A stretch of DNA of 64,000 bases from Bdellovibrio sp. (GTDB lineage Bacteria; Bdellovibrionota; Bdellovibrionia; Bdellovibrionales; Bdellovibrionaceae): contig JANYDD010000006.1 in NCBI GenBank assembly GCA_025359945.1, forward strand, positions 1 to 64,000. The letters are read 5' to 3'. The translations under genes were made by a program, and so were the position numbers. This document shows positions 1-8,717 of the stretch, one piece after another; the first letter of the stretch is position 1, and each line of letters opens with the position of its first letter. Under the pieces are notes generated by a model. The model was not told the origin of the DNA and made no database searches. It worked only from the letters and a program-made list of their open reading frames with translations.

Positions 1-492
1 CAAAGCTGCCCACGATGCGCTCAATTTAGAGCTTGGCGAGACAAACAGGGCGTCTGCGGAACGTGAAGCGCTGGCTCCGGCTGTAAGAATATAACTTGTG
101 GGCACCCAGCCTCTCTCGAGTTGAGCTCCCCAAAGTTAAACGCTTCCAGTGCTAGCGTTCACCGCGTTCGAGGGAAATATGGCTAAGCGCACATCTGAGT
201 TACCAGATGAATTATTCTTATTTCTCATCCAAAATCGGTACCAACCATTTGGGTACTTGATCATTCCACGAGTTGCGGCGCCCTGACTACAAGCTGGACC
301 ATTGGTGTCCACATTCGCCCAAGTCACAACTGCATTTGTTTGTACTGCGCCGCCACCATTAAGATACCAAAGAGAAAATGCAGTTGTTCCTCCAGTGCCT
401 TGCTTGGCAAATATGCTAGCAACAAATTCATCACTAGTTCCAATTCCCGTTTTGGTGACATATCTGTGAGCGCCGTTACCGGCCCGAAGAAG
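1..492 (-). pseudogene. phage tail/spike-like surface protein fragment, interrupted by a stop
   Basis: Read on the minus strand, one frame opens at about 492 and runs to the left edge. It contains NGWYRFWM, LWGAQLERG, VPTSYI and SRSADAL in the order seen in many phage tail-fibre, head-spike and concanavalin-like carbohydrate-binding proteins. A TAA at 136-138 falls inside the usual 'YLWGAQLE' stretch, where a Tyr codon (TAC or TAT) would be expected. Downstream reading continues in the same frame to the edge, so this looks like a single nonsense mutation in a gene that was already cut at its 5' end. The family likeness is by motif memory only; the rest of the gene, or prophage, would lie left of the window. 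Confidence 0.55.
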
Positions 493-695
493 TCATCGCA
501 AACTTTGCTTTGACCTGCCCTTGAAGACTCAAGGGACATGGCAAATTGGCATGTGAAGCAAGATGGGTCTGGACCCGACAGGGCTTTTATCTTTTGTTGA
601 TCATCGAACAAATCTGCCGCATTTTTGTCGGCTGGTGCTTGTGCCAAAGCAAGGCTGGGTAGCAGAAGAAATACGATTAGATTTTTAATCCCCAT
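324..695 (-). CDS. small exported protein with hybrid C-terminus
   Basis: The protein starts MGIKNLIVFLLLPSLALAQA, a clear signal peptide ending in an A-x-A-type cleavage site, so export is predicted. The mature part has a short Cys pair (CFTC) and a further Cys. I do not recognise the family. From about position 480 downward the reading frame runs out of register over the phage-like sequence on the same strand, so the last ~50 residues are probably not native. The 5' part may be a genuine gene whose 3' end was lost at a rearrangement junction. The start chosen gives a proper signal peptide; a longer frame to 818 exists but adds a non-signal-like leader. No good ribosome-binding site is visible. 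Confidence 0.35.
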   Translation of the reverse strand: MGIKNLIVFLLLPSLALAQAPADKNAADLFDDQQKIKALSGPDPSCFTCQFAMSLESSRAGQSKVCDDFFGPVTALTDMSPKRELELVMNLLLAYLPSKALEEQLHFLFGILMVAAQYKQMQL

Positions 696-800
696 ATGTA
701 AAGTGTGAATTGAACTTATCGCAATCGCAAGATTTTCTAAGAAAACAGGTCCAGTTTGCTGACGTAGTGTAGGTGTTACTTTTCGTAAGGAAACAAAATA

Positions 801-908
801 ATGGCGGACTGGAAGCAAGAATTAGATAAAGTTCCACCGGCTGTTGAGCGAAGGTTAAACTATTCAGTGAAACCCAAAAATGATCCGAAGACTTTTTCTC
901 AAGGTTAA
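801..908 (+). CDS. possible 35-residue small protein
   Basis: An ATG at 801 follows an AAGGAA ribosome-binding site at suitable distance and opens a 35-codon frame starting MADWKQELDKVPPAVERRL. The peptide is charged, hydrophilic and has no signal or membrane segment. The frame carries on after the TAA with another ~18 protein-like codons, so this could also be the front of a longer gene cut by a stop. No family is recognised. It is divergent from the exported protein to its left. Confidence 0.35.
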   Translation: MADWKQELDKVPPAVERRLNYSVKPKNDPKTFSQG

Positions 909-1092
909 CAAGCGCTAAATGAGGCGTGGCAAAAGCCAAAGATCGCATTTTCCAACGTTACTTAACCCTGCTATTTTTCGTATTTATATTTCCAAATTTG
1001 ACAGGGTCAAAAATTGCTAGGTAGTTTTAAAAAGGTTTTTAATCGAGCCTAAGTGACTTCGAAAACAAACCAAAAATGAAGGGAGAAAAGCT

Positions 1093-1914
1093 ATGACTTT
1101 AGCCCATGAACCTCCTCGGCAATCACTTGCGCTTTTACTAAGGAAACTCAAGCTTTCTCCCGTTGTTTCCATTCAAGGGGCAAGGCAATCCGGGAAAAGT
1201 TATTTAGCCAGAAAAATTTTGGCACAACACCTAAAATCAATCCACTTCAAAACACTCGACTAGCGTGAAGAACGATCTTTCGCTGAAAACAATCCATCTC
1301 TTTTTTTATCTTCGACTGACGCAAAACATTTAGTGATCGATGAAGTTCAAAAAGTTCCGCATTTGTTTGATGAGATAAAAGCTAAAGTCGACGAAGCCCC
1401 CCGGCCTGGCCAATTCCTCATTCTAGGGTCGACCGAATTTTCAATTGAATCTAAAATCAAAGAATCCCTAACAGGCAGGCTTTCCAGATTGAAAATCTAT
1501 CCCTTCAATTTGTCCGAGACTCAATCACTCCCGATGAATCCACAAAAACAATTCCCATTCATTGGCCCCAAAAGTCGAGCCTCAAAACAGAGCCTTTTAA
1601 AATATCTAAAAAATGGGGGACTGCCGGGAATCTTTATTATTAAGTCTGAACTCGAGAATCAAAATGCAATTTCGGATTGGATTGAACCCAAGGTCCGAGA
1701 AAGAATCGAAAAGCTGGGGTTTGGCTGGATGAAGTCAGTAGACCCAGAAGCTTTCGATCGACTTAAAAAGCTCCCCTGCTCGTCGTATTTTCTATCACCC
1801 ATTTCTTCTCCTTCGGTTTCAAATTGTCCTAACAGGATCGAAGAACTCAACGAAGCCTTTGAAAATGCGAAAGTGAAGGCTCAGGTGCTTGACCACTCAT
1901 CTAAAAAACGATGA
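1093..1914 (+). pseudogene. AAA/DUF4143-type ATPase, interrupted by an in-frame TAG
   Basis: From the ATG at 1093 the frame reads a P-loop (GARQSGKSYL) and then hits TAG at 1261, codon 57. It continues in the same frame with a Walker B-like VIDEVQKVPHLF and a GSTEF sensor stretch. This is the order of the AAA_14/DUF4143 family, as in the intact neighbour on the other strand (GPRQVGKTTL, YIDEVQKVPALF). The C-terminal half loses resemblance after about 1680 and no complete DUF4143 nuclease-like domain is seen, so there is probably a second lesion. The 3' end overlaps the convergent paralogue by 34 bases. Best read as a decayed second copy; stop-codon readthrough is much less likely. Confidence 0.65.
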
Positions 1915-3062
1915 AGCGCAAAAATCGATATGGCCTCGATTTTCTCTGCTAAAGAAAAGCGCTGTTCTGTGGTGCAAACAACGATTCCTTTTTTTGCTTT
2001 GGCGTATTCGCTCATAAAAATATGCAGATGTTTCGTGTCTGATGTCTTTGGATTGCTCTTAATTTTGACCTCAATTGGCAACAAACGGCCCTGAAATTCC
2101 AAAACCCAATCGACTTCAGGTCCGTCAGGGTCACGCCAAAAATAGAGCTTTGCTCCGTTTGCATTGGCTCGAGTCCATTTCAAAATCTCGTTGCCCACCA
2201 AATGTTCGAACAGGTCCCCCTTCCTCTCCGGCAAGAAGGTCCTAGCTTCTCCAGCTGAAACCCTGCGAACACCTAAATCAAAAAACAAGTATTTGCTGGA
2301 CTTAGTCAGTTTTTTGCGACTGGCGTTTTTCAGATAGGGATCAATTCGATCGACGATCAGAGTGTCTTCTAAGATTTGATAATAAGATTGAATCGTCGCC
2401 ACTGTCGGCCCCAATTCTTTTGAGATTTCTGTAAAATTAGTAACCTTGCCGGATTGAATTGCGGCGAGCTCGATAAATCGAATAAAGGGAGCCATCTGGC
2501 GAATACGGGTTTCTTTACGAATCTCTTCGTCCAGATAGTTCTCGACATAGGATCTTAGCTCAAGATCCTTTTGCTCAGAGTCAGATTCTTTAACTATCCG
2601 GGGAAGTTGACCAAAACTCAAAGCTTCAGCAATTGGAATTTTCAACTCGTGCAAAGACAAAGCATCCAGGCGCAGGTTAATCAGCCGCCCAGGAATCAGA
2701 TTCTGGTCAGACTGCATTTTCAGTTTGCGTGCACTGGACCCTGTCAAAAAAAATTGAGCCTTCTGTTGATCGGCCAGCACTTGGATTTCGCCAAAAAGAG
2801 CAGGTACCTTTTGCACTTCGTCGATATAGATCAAAGGTTTCTTTTTAAAAGACAAAGCTTTCTGGCTAAGAATCTCTGGAGACTTTTCATATTTTAAACG
2901 CTCTGAGCTTGTGGCCAGATTCAGTTCCAAATCAGTTCGTAAGTCTTTGGCCAAAGTGGTCTTGCCGACCTGACGAGGTCCCAAAACAAACAAGCTTTTG
3001 CCTTTTTTAAGCTGTTTTTGAATAATATGGATTAAATCCCTCTTTATCATATACCTATACAT
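1881..3062 (-). CDS. AAA family ATPase with DUF4143 C-terminal domain
   Basis: This 393-residue protein is full length for its family. The N-terminal AAA_14 domain has Walker A GPRQVGKTTLAKDL at ~25-40 and Walker B LIYIDEVQKVP at ~75-85. The C-terminal DUF4143 part ends in a PD-(D/E)XK-like stretch, PEVDWVLEFQGRLLPIEVK. Proteins of this type are common, mobile and poorly characterised; some have been suggested to act in defence or toxin-antitoxin-like settings, but no specific job can be given here. Two ATGs are possible (3062 and 3050). The first lies inside a 9-bp inverted repeat. It converges on a broken paralogue. Confidence 0.85.
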   Translation of the reverse strand: MYRYMIKRDLIHIIQKQLKKGKSLFVLGPRQVGKTTLAKDLRTDLELNLATSSERLKYEKSPEILSQKALSFKKKPLIYIDEVQKVPALFGEIQVLADQQKAQFFLTGSSARKLKMQSDQNLIPGRLINLRLDALSLHELKIPIAEALSFGQLPRIVKESDSEQKDLELRSYVENYLDEEIRKETRIRQMAPFIRFIELAAIQSGKVTNFTEISKELGPTVATIQSYYQILEDTLIVDRIDPYLKNASRKKLTKSSKYLFFDLGVRRVSAGEARTFLPERKGDLFEHLVGNEILKWTRANANGAKLYFWRDPDGPEVDWVLEFQGRLLPIEVKIKSNPKTSDTKHLHIFMSEYAKAKKGIVVCTTEQRFSLAEKIEAISIFALHRFLDEWSST

Positions 3063-3085
3063 ATTCGCCGAAAATATATAGGTAT
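3051..3085. promoter_or_regulatory. perfect 9-bp inverted repeat between divergent genes
   Basis: ATACCTATA at 3051-3059 is the exact reverse complement of TATAGGTAT at 3077-3085, separated by 17 bases. The left arm covers the start of the minus-strand ATPase and the right arm overlaps the ATG of the plus-strand frame at 3084. The placement suits an operator controlling both divergent starts. This is inference; no promoter elements stand out in the 17-base spacer. Confidence 0.45.
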
Positions 3086-3293
3086 GTCAAACTGCTTTGA
3101 ATTGGCAAAGTTGATTCTCACTTCTGACTACGTCCCTATGGAGTTCCGCCGAAATCTGTTGATTAAAAAACCCCAGGCCCTGGATATGATTGAAAAAATG
3201 ATCAAGAAAATCCGCATTGTCCCAAACCTACACACAAGTTTTTCCTCATTGAATTACCATAGAAGGATCGACCTATTTTATTTACGGCAATGA
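3084..3293 (+). CDS. short hypothetical protein, possibly truncated
   Basis: The 69-residue frame begins MSNCFELAKLILTSDYV and looks protein-like for its first ~48 residues (amphipathic, Lys/Ile rich). The last ~20 residues (from about HTSFSS) look out of register. A neighbouring frame reads STYFIYGNDVHALTFGPG, suggesting a frameshift near 3250. It is divergent from the ATPase gene and its ATG overlaps the inverted repeat. No family recognised and no clear ribosome-binding site. Confidence 0.3.
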   Translation: MSNCFELAKLILTSDYVPMEFRRNLLIKKPQALDMIEKMIKKIRIVPNLHTSFSSLNYHRRIDLFYLRQ

Positions 3294-3532
3294 TGTACAT
3301 GCACTCACTTTTGGACCGGGGACATGAAAGATTTTGGTCGGCAAATGAATAAAAAAGATAAGCGCTATGGTCTGACAATACAGACTGTTTCACAATTTTT
3401 GGCGGACCTCTAGGCATTTATTTCTCGATGGCTTCAGTTGATACGGCGGAAAGAGGTGGCGTTCCGACGGTGGCAGCTAAGATTTGGTGCGCATTCGGGC
3501 TTCGCAGCCAACAAAACCTGAAATTTTATTGA
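3253..3532 (+). pseudogene. remnant of an unidentified gene, split over frames
   Basis: Protein-like sequence jumps between plus-strand frames here. One frame gives YFIYGNDVHALTFGPG (about 3268-3321) and another gives FTIFGGPLGIYFSMASVDTA and further residues, ending at TGA 3530-3532. A third short frame (3324-3413) reads MKDFGRQMNKKDKRYGLTI. A G-rich run at about 3317-3321 and a TAA close by are probable lesions. I cannot name the family. It may be the back half of the gene starting at 3084. The stretch 3533-3655 shows nothing. Confidence 0.35.
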
Positions 3533-3658
3533 AAATCCAATCAAAAATAACTAGAGACCGATTCGTCGATACTTCGTTCCATGCGCAAAAGCAGGCTTTA
3601 TTTTCCTTATACTCGCTTAGGCGATGACTCTACTCACGAGAAAGCCTCCAAGCCAGGC

Positions 3659-3692
3659 AAAAAAAAGGGCAACCGTTCCTGGCTACCCTTTT
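3659..3692 (-). terminator. rho-independent terminator of dnaK
   Basis: On the minus strand, GGGTAGCC pairs with GGTTGCCC (two G-T pairs) around a 6-base loop, flanked by A's, and is followed by a run of T's. It sits 25-58 bases past the dnaK stop. Confidence 0.75.
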
Positions 3693-3716
3693 GAAATACT
3701 CTAATATTTTCGAAAA

Positions 3717-5645
3717 TTAATTCACATCTTTGTAGTCGGCGTCGATCACGTCCTCTTTGCCGCCGCCGCCAGCTGCCGATGCGCCACCAGAATTTTCACC
3801 GCTGCTAGCCTCACCGCCGCCAGCAGGTCCGCCCGAGGCCGCTCCGGCTTTTTTATAAAGCTCGGCGGTCACTTTGTGCGAAACAGCTTGCAGGGTCTCG
3901 TTCTGTTTTTTCAGGTCGCCGACAGAAGCCTCTTTGTTTTCCAAAACTTTTTTCGCTGCATCCATGGCCTCTTGAACCGCTTTTTTGTCAGCTTCCGGAA
4001 GGTTGGCATTATCTTTCAGAAGTTTTTCAGTCTGATAAACCAAGCTGTCCAAACCATTTCGCGCAGTCGCCACTTCTTGTTTTAACTCGTCATCTTTTGA
4101 ATGCGCTTCGGCTTCTTGAACGGCTCGTTTAATTTCTTCTTCTGACAATCCGCTTTGCGCGGTGACTTTAATATTCTGCGATTTTTGCGTGTTCATATCT
4201 TTCGCGGATACATTTAAAATTCCGTTGGCATCCAAATCAAATGTCACTTCGACTTGCGGCACGCCTCGGGGTGCGGCTGGAATTCCCATCAGCTCAAATC
4301 GCCCCAAAGTTTTATTGTCCGACGCCATTTTGCGTTCACCCTGTAAACAGTGGATATCCACCGCAGGTTGATTATCAGCCGCTGTTGAAAAAACTTGCGA
4401 TTTTTTTGTTGGAATGGTCGTGTTTCGAGGGATCAATACGGTCATCACACCGCCCATGGTTTCAATACCCAAAGACAGCGGAGTCACGTCTAACAACAGA
4501 ACGTCTTTAACATCTCCGGCTAAAACTCCACCCTGTACCGCAGCGCCGATCGCTACAACCTCATCGGGATTCACAGTTCGATTGGGTTCTTTACCAAAAA
4601 AATCTTTTACCGCTTTTTGAATTGCCGGCACTCTAGTGGAACCACCTACCAAAACCACTTCGTCGATTTGCGAAACCGACAAGCCAGAATCTGCCAAAGC
4701 TTTTTTGCAAGGCTCGATCGATCGCTTTACTAAATCGTCGACCATTTGTTCAAACTTCGAGCGAGACAATTTGATCTGCAAATGCTTGGGACCGCTGCTG
4801 TCCGCAGTAATAAATGGTAAATTGATTTCGGTCTCTTGCGCAGATGAAAGTTCAATTTTGGCTTTCTCTGCGGCTTCTTTCAAGCGCTGCAAGGCCATTT
4901 TGTCATTTTTTAAATCGATACCTTGATCTTTTTTAAACTCTGCGATCATCCATTCTAAAATTCGGATATCGAAGTTATCGCCACCCAAATGTGTATCCCC
5001 GTTGGTTGATTTCACTTCAACGACATTGTCGCCCACTTCCAAAATGGAAACGTCAAAAGTTCCTCCACCAAAGTCATAAATCGCAATTTTTTGTTCTTTC
5101 TTTTTGTCCATCCCGTAGGCCAAAGCCGCAGCGGTTGGTTCGTTGATAATCCGTTTGACATCCAAACCGGCTATACGACCAGCGTCTTTAGTGGCTTGCC
5201 TTTGAGAGTCATTGAAATACGCAGGCACAGTAATCACGGCCTCGGTGACAGGTTCGCCCAAATAGTCTTCAGCAACTTTTTTTAGTTTTGCCAAAATAGC
5301 TGACCCGATTTCCTCAGGGGACACGGTTTTGCCACCGTGAATTTTAAATGCACAATCATTACCCTTGTCGACAACGTTGTACGGCACTAATTTGATCTCT
5401 TCATTGACCTCGGAAAACTTACGGCCAATAAATCGTTTTGAAGAAAAAATGGTATTTTCCGGATTGGTAACCGCCTGACGTTTTGCGATCTGTCCGACCA
5501 GACGTTCCTCGTCTTTTGTGTAAGCTACGACAGAAGGAGTGGTCCGTGCGCCTTCTTCATTGACCAAAACTTTGGCTTCGCCGCCCTCCATAATTGCAAC
5601 ACACGAATTTGTAGTCCCTAAATCGATTCCAATAATTTTTCCCAT
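3717..5645 (-). CDS. dnaK: molecular chaperone DnaK (Hsp70)
   Basis: The 642-residue protein is full-length DnaK. The N-terminal ATPase domain starts [17 protein letters not shown] with phosphate-binding loop 1; [13 protein letters not shown] and [14 protein letters not shown] mark phosphate 2 and adenosine sites. The linker [15 protein letters not shown] joins the substrate-binding domain. The C-terminal lid ends in a Gly/Ala/Ser-rich tail and the acidic DADYKDVN. It binds unfolded segments in the cytosol with ATP cycling driven by DnaJ and GrpE. A good AAGGCGG ribosome-binding site precedes the ATG. Gene order is dnaJ then dnaK on the same strand with 176 bases between, the reverse of the common dnaK-dnaJ order. 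No CIRCE element is seen, so HrcA control is not supported here. Confidence 0.98.
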   Translation of the reverse strand: MGKIIGIDLGTTNSCVAIMEGGEAKVLVNEEGARTTPSVVAYTKDEERLVGQIAKRQAVTNPENTIFSSKRFIGRKFSEVNEEIKLVPYNVVDKGNDCAFKIHGGKTVSPEEIGSAILAKLKKVAEDYLGEPVTEAVITVPAYFNDSQRQATKDAGRIAGLDVKRIINEPTAAALAYGMDKKKEQKIAIYDFGGGTFDVSILEVGDNVVEVKSTNGDTHLGGDNFDIRILEWMIAEFKKDQGIDLKNDKMALQRLKEAAEKAKIELSSAQETEINLPFITADSSGPKHLQIKLSRSKFEQMVDDLVKRSIEPCKKALADSGLSVSQIDEVVLVGGSTRVPAIQKAVKDFFGKEPNRTVNPDEVVAIGAAVQGGVLAGDVKDVLLLDVTPLSLGIETMGGVMTVLIPRNTTIPTKKSQVFSTAADNQPAVDIHCLQGERKMASDNKTLGRFELMGIPAAPRGVPQVEVTFDLDANGILNVSAKDMNTQKSQNIKVTAQSGLSEEEIKRAVQEAEAHSKDDELKQEVATARNGLDSLVYQTEKLLKDNANLPEADKKAVQEAMDAAKKVLENKEASVGDLKKQNETLQAVSHKVTAELYKKAGAASGGPAGGGEASSGENSGGASAAGGGGKEDVIDADYKDVN

Positions 5646-5821
5646 GTTTCCGCCTTTTCTTTATGTTTGTTTAAATTTTTTAGTAATTTAGTCCGTAAAC
5701 TAAAAGCCGAGGAGACCTGTATTAATCTTCAGTCTTAAACTTGACCTGACCCTTAGAACATCTCACCTGTTGTCAATCTGAGTACGGGCGTAACTTAGTC
5801 AAGTGATCGGACCGTAAAAAT

Positions 5822-6940
5822 TTACTTTCGTTTCCAGAAAGATGCAGCCGAACCCACGTTTTCTAAACCACGTAATTTTGCAAGCTCACGCAGAAGTTTT
5901 TCCTCGTCTTTGCTGACTGCGCGAGGGAACTCGACTTCCACCCGGTAAAAAACATGCCCACGTCTTGAGCCCCGTAAAGAGGGAATCCCCTCGTTAACCA
6001 ATTTGATCTCGTCACCCACTTGCGTACCAGTCGGTATCGTCAGGGTTTTAACTCCAGTCAAGGTAGGAGCTTCGACCTGGCCACCTAACATCAGGTGCAA
6101 ATAATTAATTTTTAAAAGCGTATAAAGATCATCACCATTGCGCTCAAATTGCGGGTGGGGTTTCACCAAAATTTCCGCGTATAAATCACCGGCCGGACCG
6201 CCCTTGTATCCACCCTGACCCTCTTTCGCTACCCTAAGCCTGGTACCTGAATCGACCCCGGCGGGAATCGAGATTTTTATTTTTCGTTGTGCGCGAACCC
6301 GACCTTCACCGCGGCAGCTTTTGCAGGGATTTTTGACAATTGAACCTTGCCCCCGGCACGTGGGACACGTCGAAGCCATCGAAAAAAATCCTTGCGCCCG
6401 AACCACTTGGCCCCGACCACCACAGGTTCCGCAAGTCGTGCTTTGAGTGCCTTTTTCAGCACCGGACCCCTGGCAGGTGTCACACCCATCGTCGGTCTCA
6501 AATTCGATCTCGCGCTCGACTCCAGAGACCACATCTTTTAAATTTATTTCCAAAACATACCGAAGGTCCGCGCCTTTGCGGGGCCCTTGCGTTTTTTGAT
6601 TTCGGGCAGACCCGGCACCGGCATTTCCTCCGAAAAAGTCAGAAAAAATATCCCCGAAGTTTGAAAAAATATCTTCCACGTTGGTGAACTGAGGGCCGCC
6701 GCCATGTCCGCCTTGAAAAGCTTGGTGCCCAAATCGGTCGTACTGCGCCCTTTTTTCGGGGTGACTAAGGATTTCATAGGCTTCTGCGGCCTCTTTAAAC
6801 TTTTCTTCGGCCGATGCGTCCCCTGGGTTTTTATCGGGGTGAAACTGCATCGCCAGTTTTCGATAGGATTTTTTCAAAGTGTCGGCGTCGGCTTCTCGTG
6901 ACACCATAAGAATTTCGTAGAAGTCTCTTTTTTTTGACAT
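5822..6940 (-). CDS. dnaJ: co-chaperone DnaJ (Hsp40)
   Basis: The 372-residue protein has all class A DnaJ parts. A J domain at 1-70 contains the HPD motif (QFHPDKNPGD). It is followed by a Gly/Phe-rich linker (QGGHGGGPQF). Four CxxCxGxG zinc repeats (CDTCQGSG, CGTCGGRG, CPTCRGQG, CKSCRGEG) follow at ~150-215, then the C-terminal substrate-binding domains. It stimulates the DnaK ATPase and delivers clients. It lies upstream of dnaK on the same strand and diverges from purK, with a 94-base A/T-rich gap. Confidence 0.97.
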   Translation of the reverse strand: MSKKRDFYEILMVSREADADTLKKSYRKLAMQFHPDKNPGDASAEEKFKEAAEAYEILSHPEKRAQYDRFGHQAFQGGHGGGPQFTNVEDIFSNFGDIFSDFFGGNAGAGSARNQKTQGPRKGADLRYVLEINLKDVVSGVEREIEFETDDGCDTCQGSGAEKGTQSTTCGTCGGRGQVVRAQGFFSMASTCPTCRGQGSIVKNPCKSCRGEGRVRAQRKIKISIPAGVDSGTRLRVAKEGQGGYKGGPAGDLYAEILVKPHPQFERNGDDLYTLLKINYLHLMLGGQVEAPTLTGVKTLTIPTGTQVGDEIKLVNEGIPSLRGSRRGHVFYRVEVEFPRAVSKDEEKLLRELAKLRGLENVGSAASFWKRK

Positions 6941-7034
6941 AGCTTTCTAAATTGGTGATAAAACTGAAGCTCGTCAAGCATCAAACAAATAGTTTTTTTC
7001 AAAAAAAAACAAAAAGAGACTTAACAAAAAATCA

Positions 7035-8192
7035 ATGCAAAAAATTTCTATTCCAAAAAACTCAAGATTAGTAAGCCCAACATTCGGAAAAAAACTGGGG
7101 CTTGTGGGCGGTGGCCAACTGGCGCGAATGCTGGTGATCGACGCTCATTCTTTAGGTTTAGAATCCCACGTGCTTTGCCATCACAAAGACGAACCCGCCA
7201 CACGGGTAACACCGTTTTTTTCACTGGATGGAATGGCCTCTGACAAATCAATCAAGAATTTCGTCAAAGATTTAGACTATCTGACTTTCGAAAGCGAACT
7301 AGTACCCACCGCCATTTTGCGTTGGTTAGATCAAAATGATTTAGGTTCGGGCAGGGCGCGACCTTTTGTTTTTCCACGCCCAAGTTTAATGTTGCAAATC
7401 CAAAATCGAGCCTCGCAAAAAAAACTGCTTGAAAAATTTCAGATCCCTACCTTACCCTGGCTCGAGATCGACAAGTTCGAAAAGCTGTATGAAGCTGCCG
7501 CGATCAAAGACCTGCCGCTGATTTTAAAGAAGAGTTTTGGTGGATACGACGGCTACGGAACTTACTTGGTTGATTCCAAAAAAATGGAAAATTTGAAGTC
7601 CTTGTTTCCGGGATCTTTTATCCTGGAACCCAGGATAAGCTTTGAAAGAGAATTAGCGCTTGGAATCGTCCGAAATACCAAGGGTCAATTCGCCCAATTG
7701 CCGCTGGTTCACACAGTGCAAAAAGATTCAAAATGTGATTTTGCTGCGGGACCGATCGATTTTCCTGTCAGCGGGATGGTCTCGAAAATAAAAAAAATGA
7801 TGAACGCCGTGGATTATGTAGGAATTTTGCATTTTGAATTTTTCTTGTGGCAAAAAAAGCTTTGGGTTAACGAGCTTGCACCTAGGGTCCATAACTCGAG
7901 CCACTTCTCGATGGATGCCTTAAGCGAATCCCAGTTTACCCTGCACCTAAAAGCGGGGCTGGGTCATCGGCTGACGAATCCTCGCCAGAAAGCCCCACAT
8001 TTTGCGATGTTCAATCTGATTGCTCAGGACCACACGCCTTTAAAAAATCCCGCCCAGTTGGCAGGAAGACTTCACTGGTACGGCAAAAGCGAAAGCAGGC
8101 CTGGCAGAAAAATGGGACACATCAATTATTTTGGTGATTCTATGGCTTCATTAATTCAACTTGGGAAGACGGATCGCAGGAGGTTTTTTTAA
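7035..8192 (+). CDS. purK: N5-carboxyaminoimidazole ribonucleotide synthase
   Basis: A 385-residue ATP-grasp enzyme of purine synthesis that adds bicarbonate to AIR using ATP to give N5-CAIR. The N-terminus has KLGLVGGGQLARML, the PurK signature. The ATP-grasp core includes PLILKKSFGGYDGYGTY, a Glu-rich FILEPRISFERELALGIV and the metal-binding WVNELAPRVHNSSHFSMDA. The C-terminus HWYGKSESRPGRKMGHIN matches the family. About 30 residues precede the family's usual beginning, so a shorter start cannot be excluded. It abuts purE directly. Confidence 0.95.
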   Translation: MQKISIPKNSRLVSPTFGKKLGLVGGGQLARMLVIDAHSLGLESHVLCHHKDEPATRVTPFFSLDGMASDKSIKNFVKDLDYLTFESELVPTAILRWLDQNDLGSGRARPFVFPRPSLMLQIQNRASQKKLLEKFQIPTLPWLEIDKFEKLYEAAAIKDLPLILKKSFGGYDGYGTYLVDSKKMENLKSLFPGSFILEPRISFERELALGIVRNTKGQFAQLPLVHTVQKDSKCDFAAGPIDFPVSGMVSKIKKMMNAVDYVGILHFEFFLWQKKLWVNELAPRVHNSSHFSMDALSESQFTLHLKAGLGHRLTNPRQKAPHFAMFNLIAQDHTPLKNPAQLAGRLHWYGKSESRPGRKMGHINYFGDSMASLIQLGKTDRRRFF

Positions 8193-8717
8193 GTGAAAGT
8201 AGCAATTATAATGGGAAGTCACAGTGATCTGCAGACTATGCAACAGGCGGCCCAGGCCTTAAAAGATTTTGGAATCGATTTTGAAATTAAAATTTTATCC
8301 GCCCACCGAACGCCCTTAGAAATGGTCAAATTCGCAAAAAATTCCCACAAAAAATTTCAAGTGATTATTGCCGGTGCCGGAGGGGCCGCACACTTGCCCG
8401 GGATGGTCGCAAGCCTAACCCCCCTACCTGTCATAGGCGTGCCCGTCAATTTAGGAAAATGGAATGGGTTAGATTCTTTTTTATCAATAGCCCAAATGCC
8501 TAAAGGAGTTCCCGTGGCCACCGTTGGAGTTGATCAGGCCTACAACGCGGGACTTTTGGCCGCGCGAATTTTATCGATTTCGAATAAAAAGATTTTAAAA
8601 AAGATCCAAGCTTTTCAAAAGAAAAATCGTCAGAAAGTAATTCGGGCTAACCAAGAACTGAAATCCGAAGCGGCCAAGAGTATTTCTTTGCCGAAAAATA
8701 ATAAACGCCAAAAATAA
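8193..8717 (+). CDS. purE: N5-CAIR mutase, catalytic subunit
   Basis: A 174-residue class I PurE that converts N5-CAIR to CAIR, the step after PurK. Signature motifs are IIMGSHSDLQTM, ILSAHRTPLEM, IIAGAGGAAHLPGMVAS and GVPVNLGKWNGLDSFLSIAQ. It starts with GTG immediately after the purK stop (TAAGTG), so the two are translationally coupled. The family core ends near residue 155; the Lys/Arg-rich tail overlaps the 3' end of the convergent membrane-protein gene by 71 bases. Confidence 0.95.
   Translation: MKVAIIMGSHSDLQTMQQAAQALKDFGIDFEIKILSAHRTPLEMVKFAKNSHKKFQVIIAGAGGAAHLPGMVASLTPLPVIGVPVNLGKWNGLDSFLSIAQMPKGVPVATVGVDQAYNAGLLAARILSISNKKILKKIQAFQKKNRQKVIRANQELKSEAAKSISLPKNNKRQK

Noticed and set aside
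2-94. Plus-strand helical peptide at the left edge
   Set aside because: The minus strand in the same place carries clear phage-tail motifs, so this is its shadow.
4162-5285. Long plus-strand frames opposite dnaK
   Set aside because: Shadows of the dnaK codon pattern; no starts or motifs of their own.
5748-5776. TTGACA upstream of dnaK as a promoter
   Set aside because: No acceptable -10 at 16-18 bases, and no CIRCE or sigma32-type pair seen.
6277-6901. Open frames opposite or out of frame within dnaJ
   Set aside because: Arg/Pro-rich shadows of the zinc-finger coding region.
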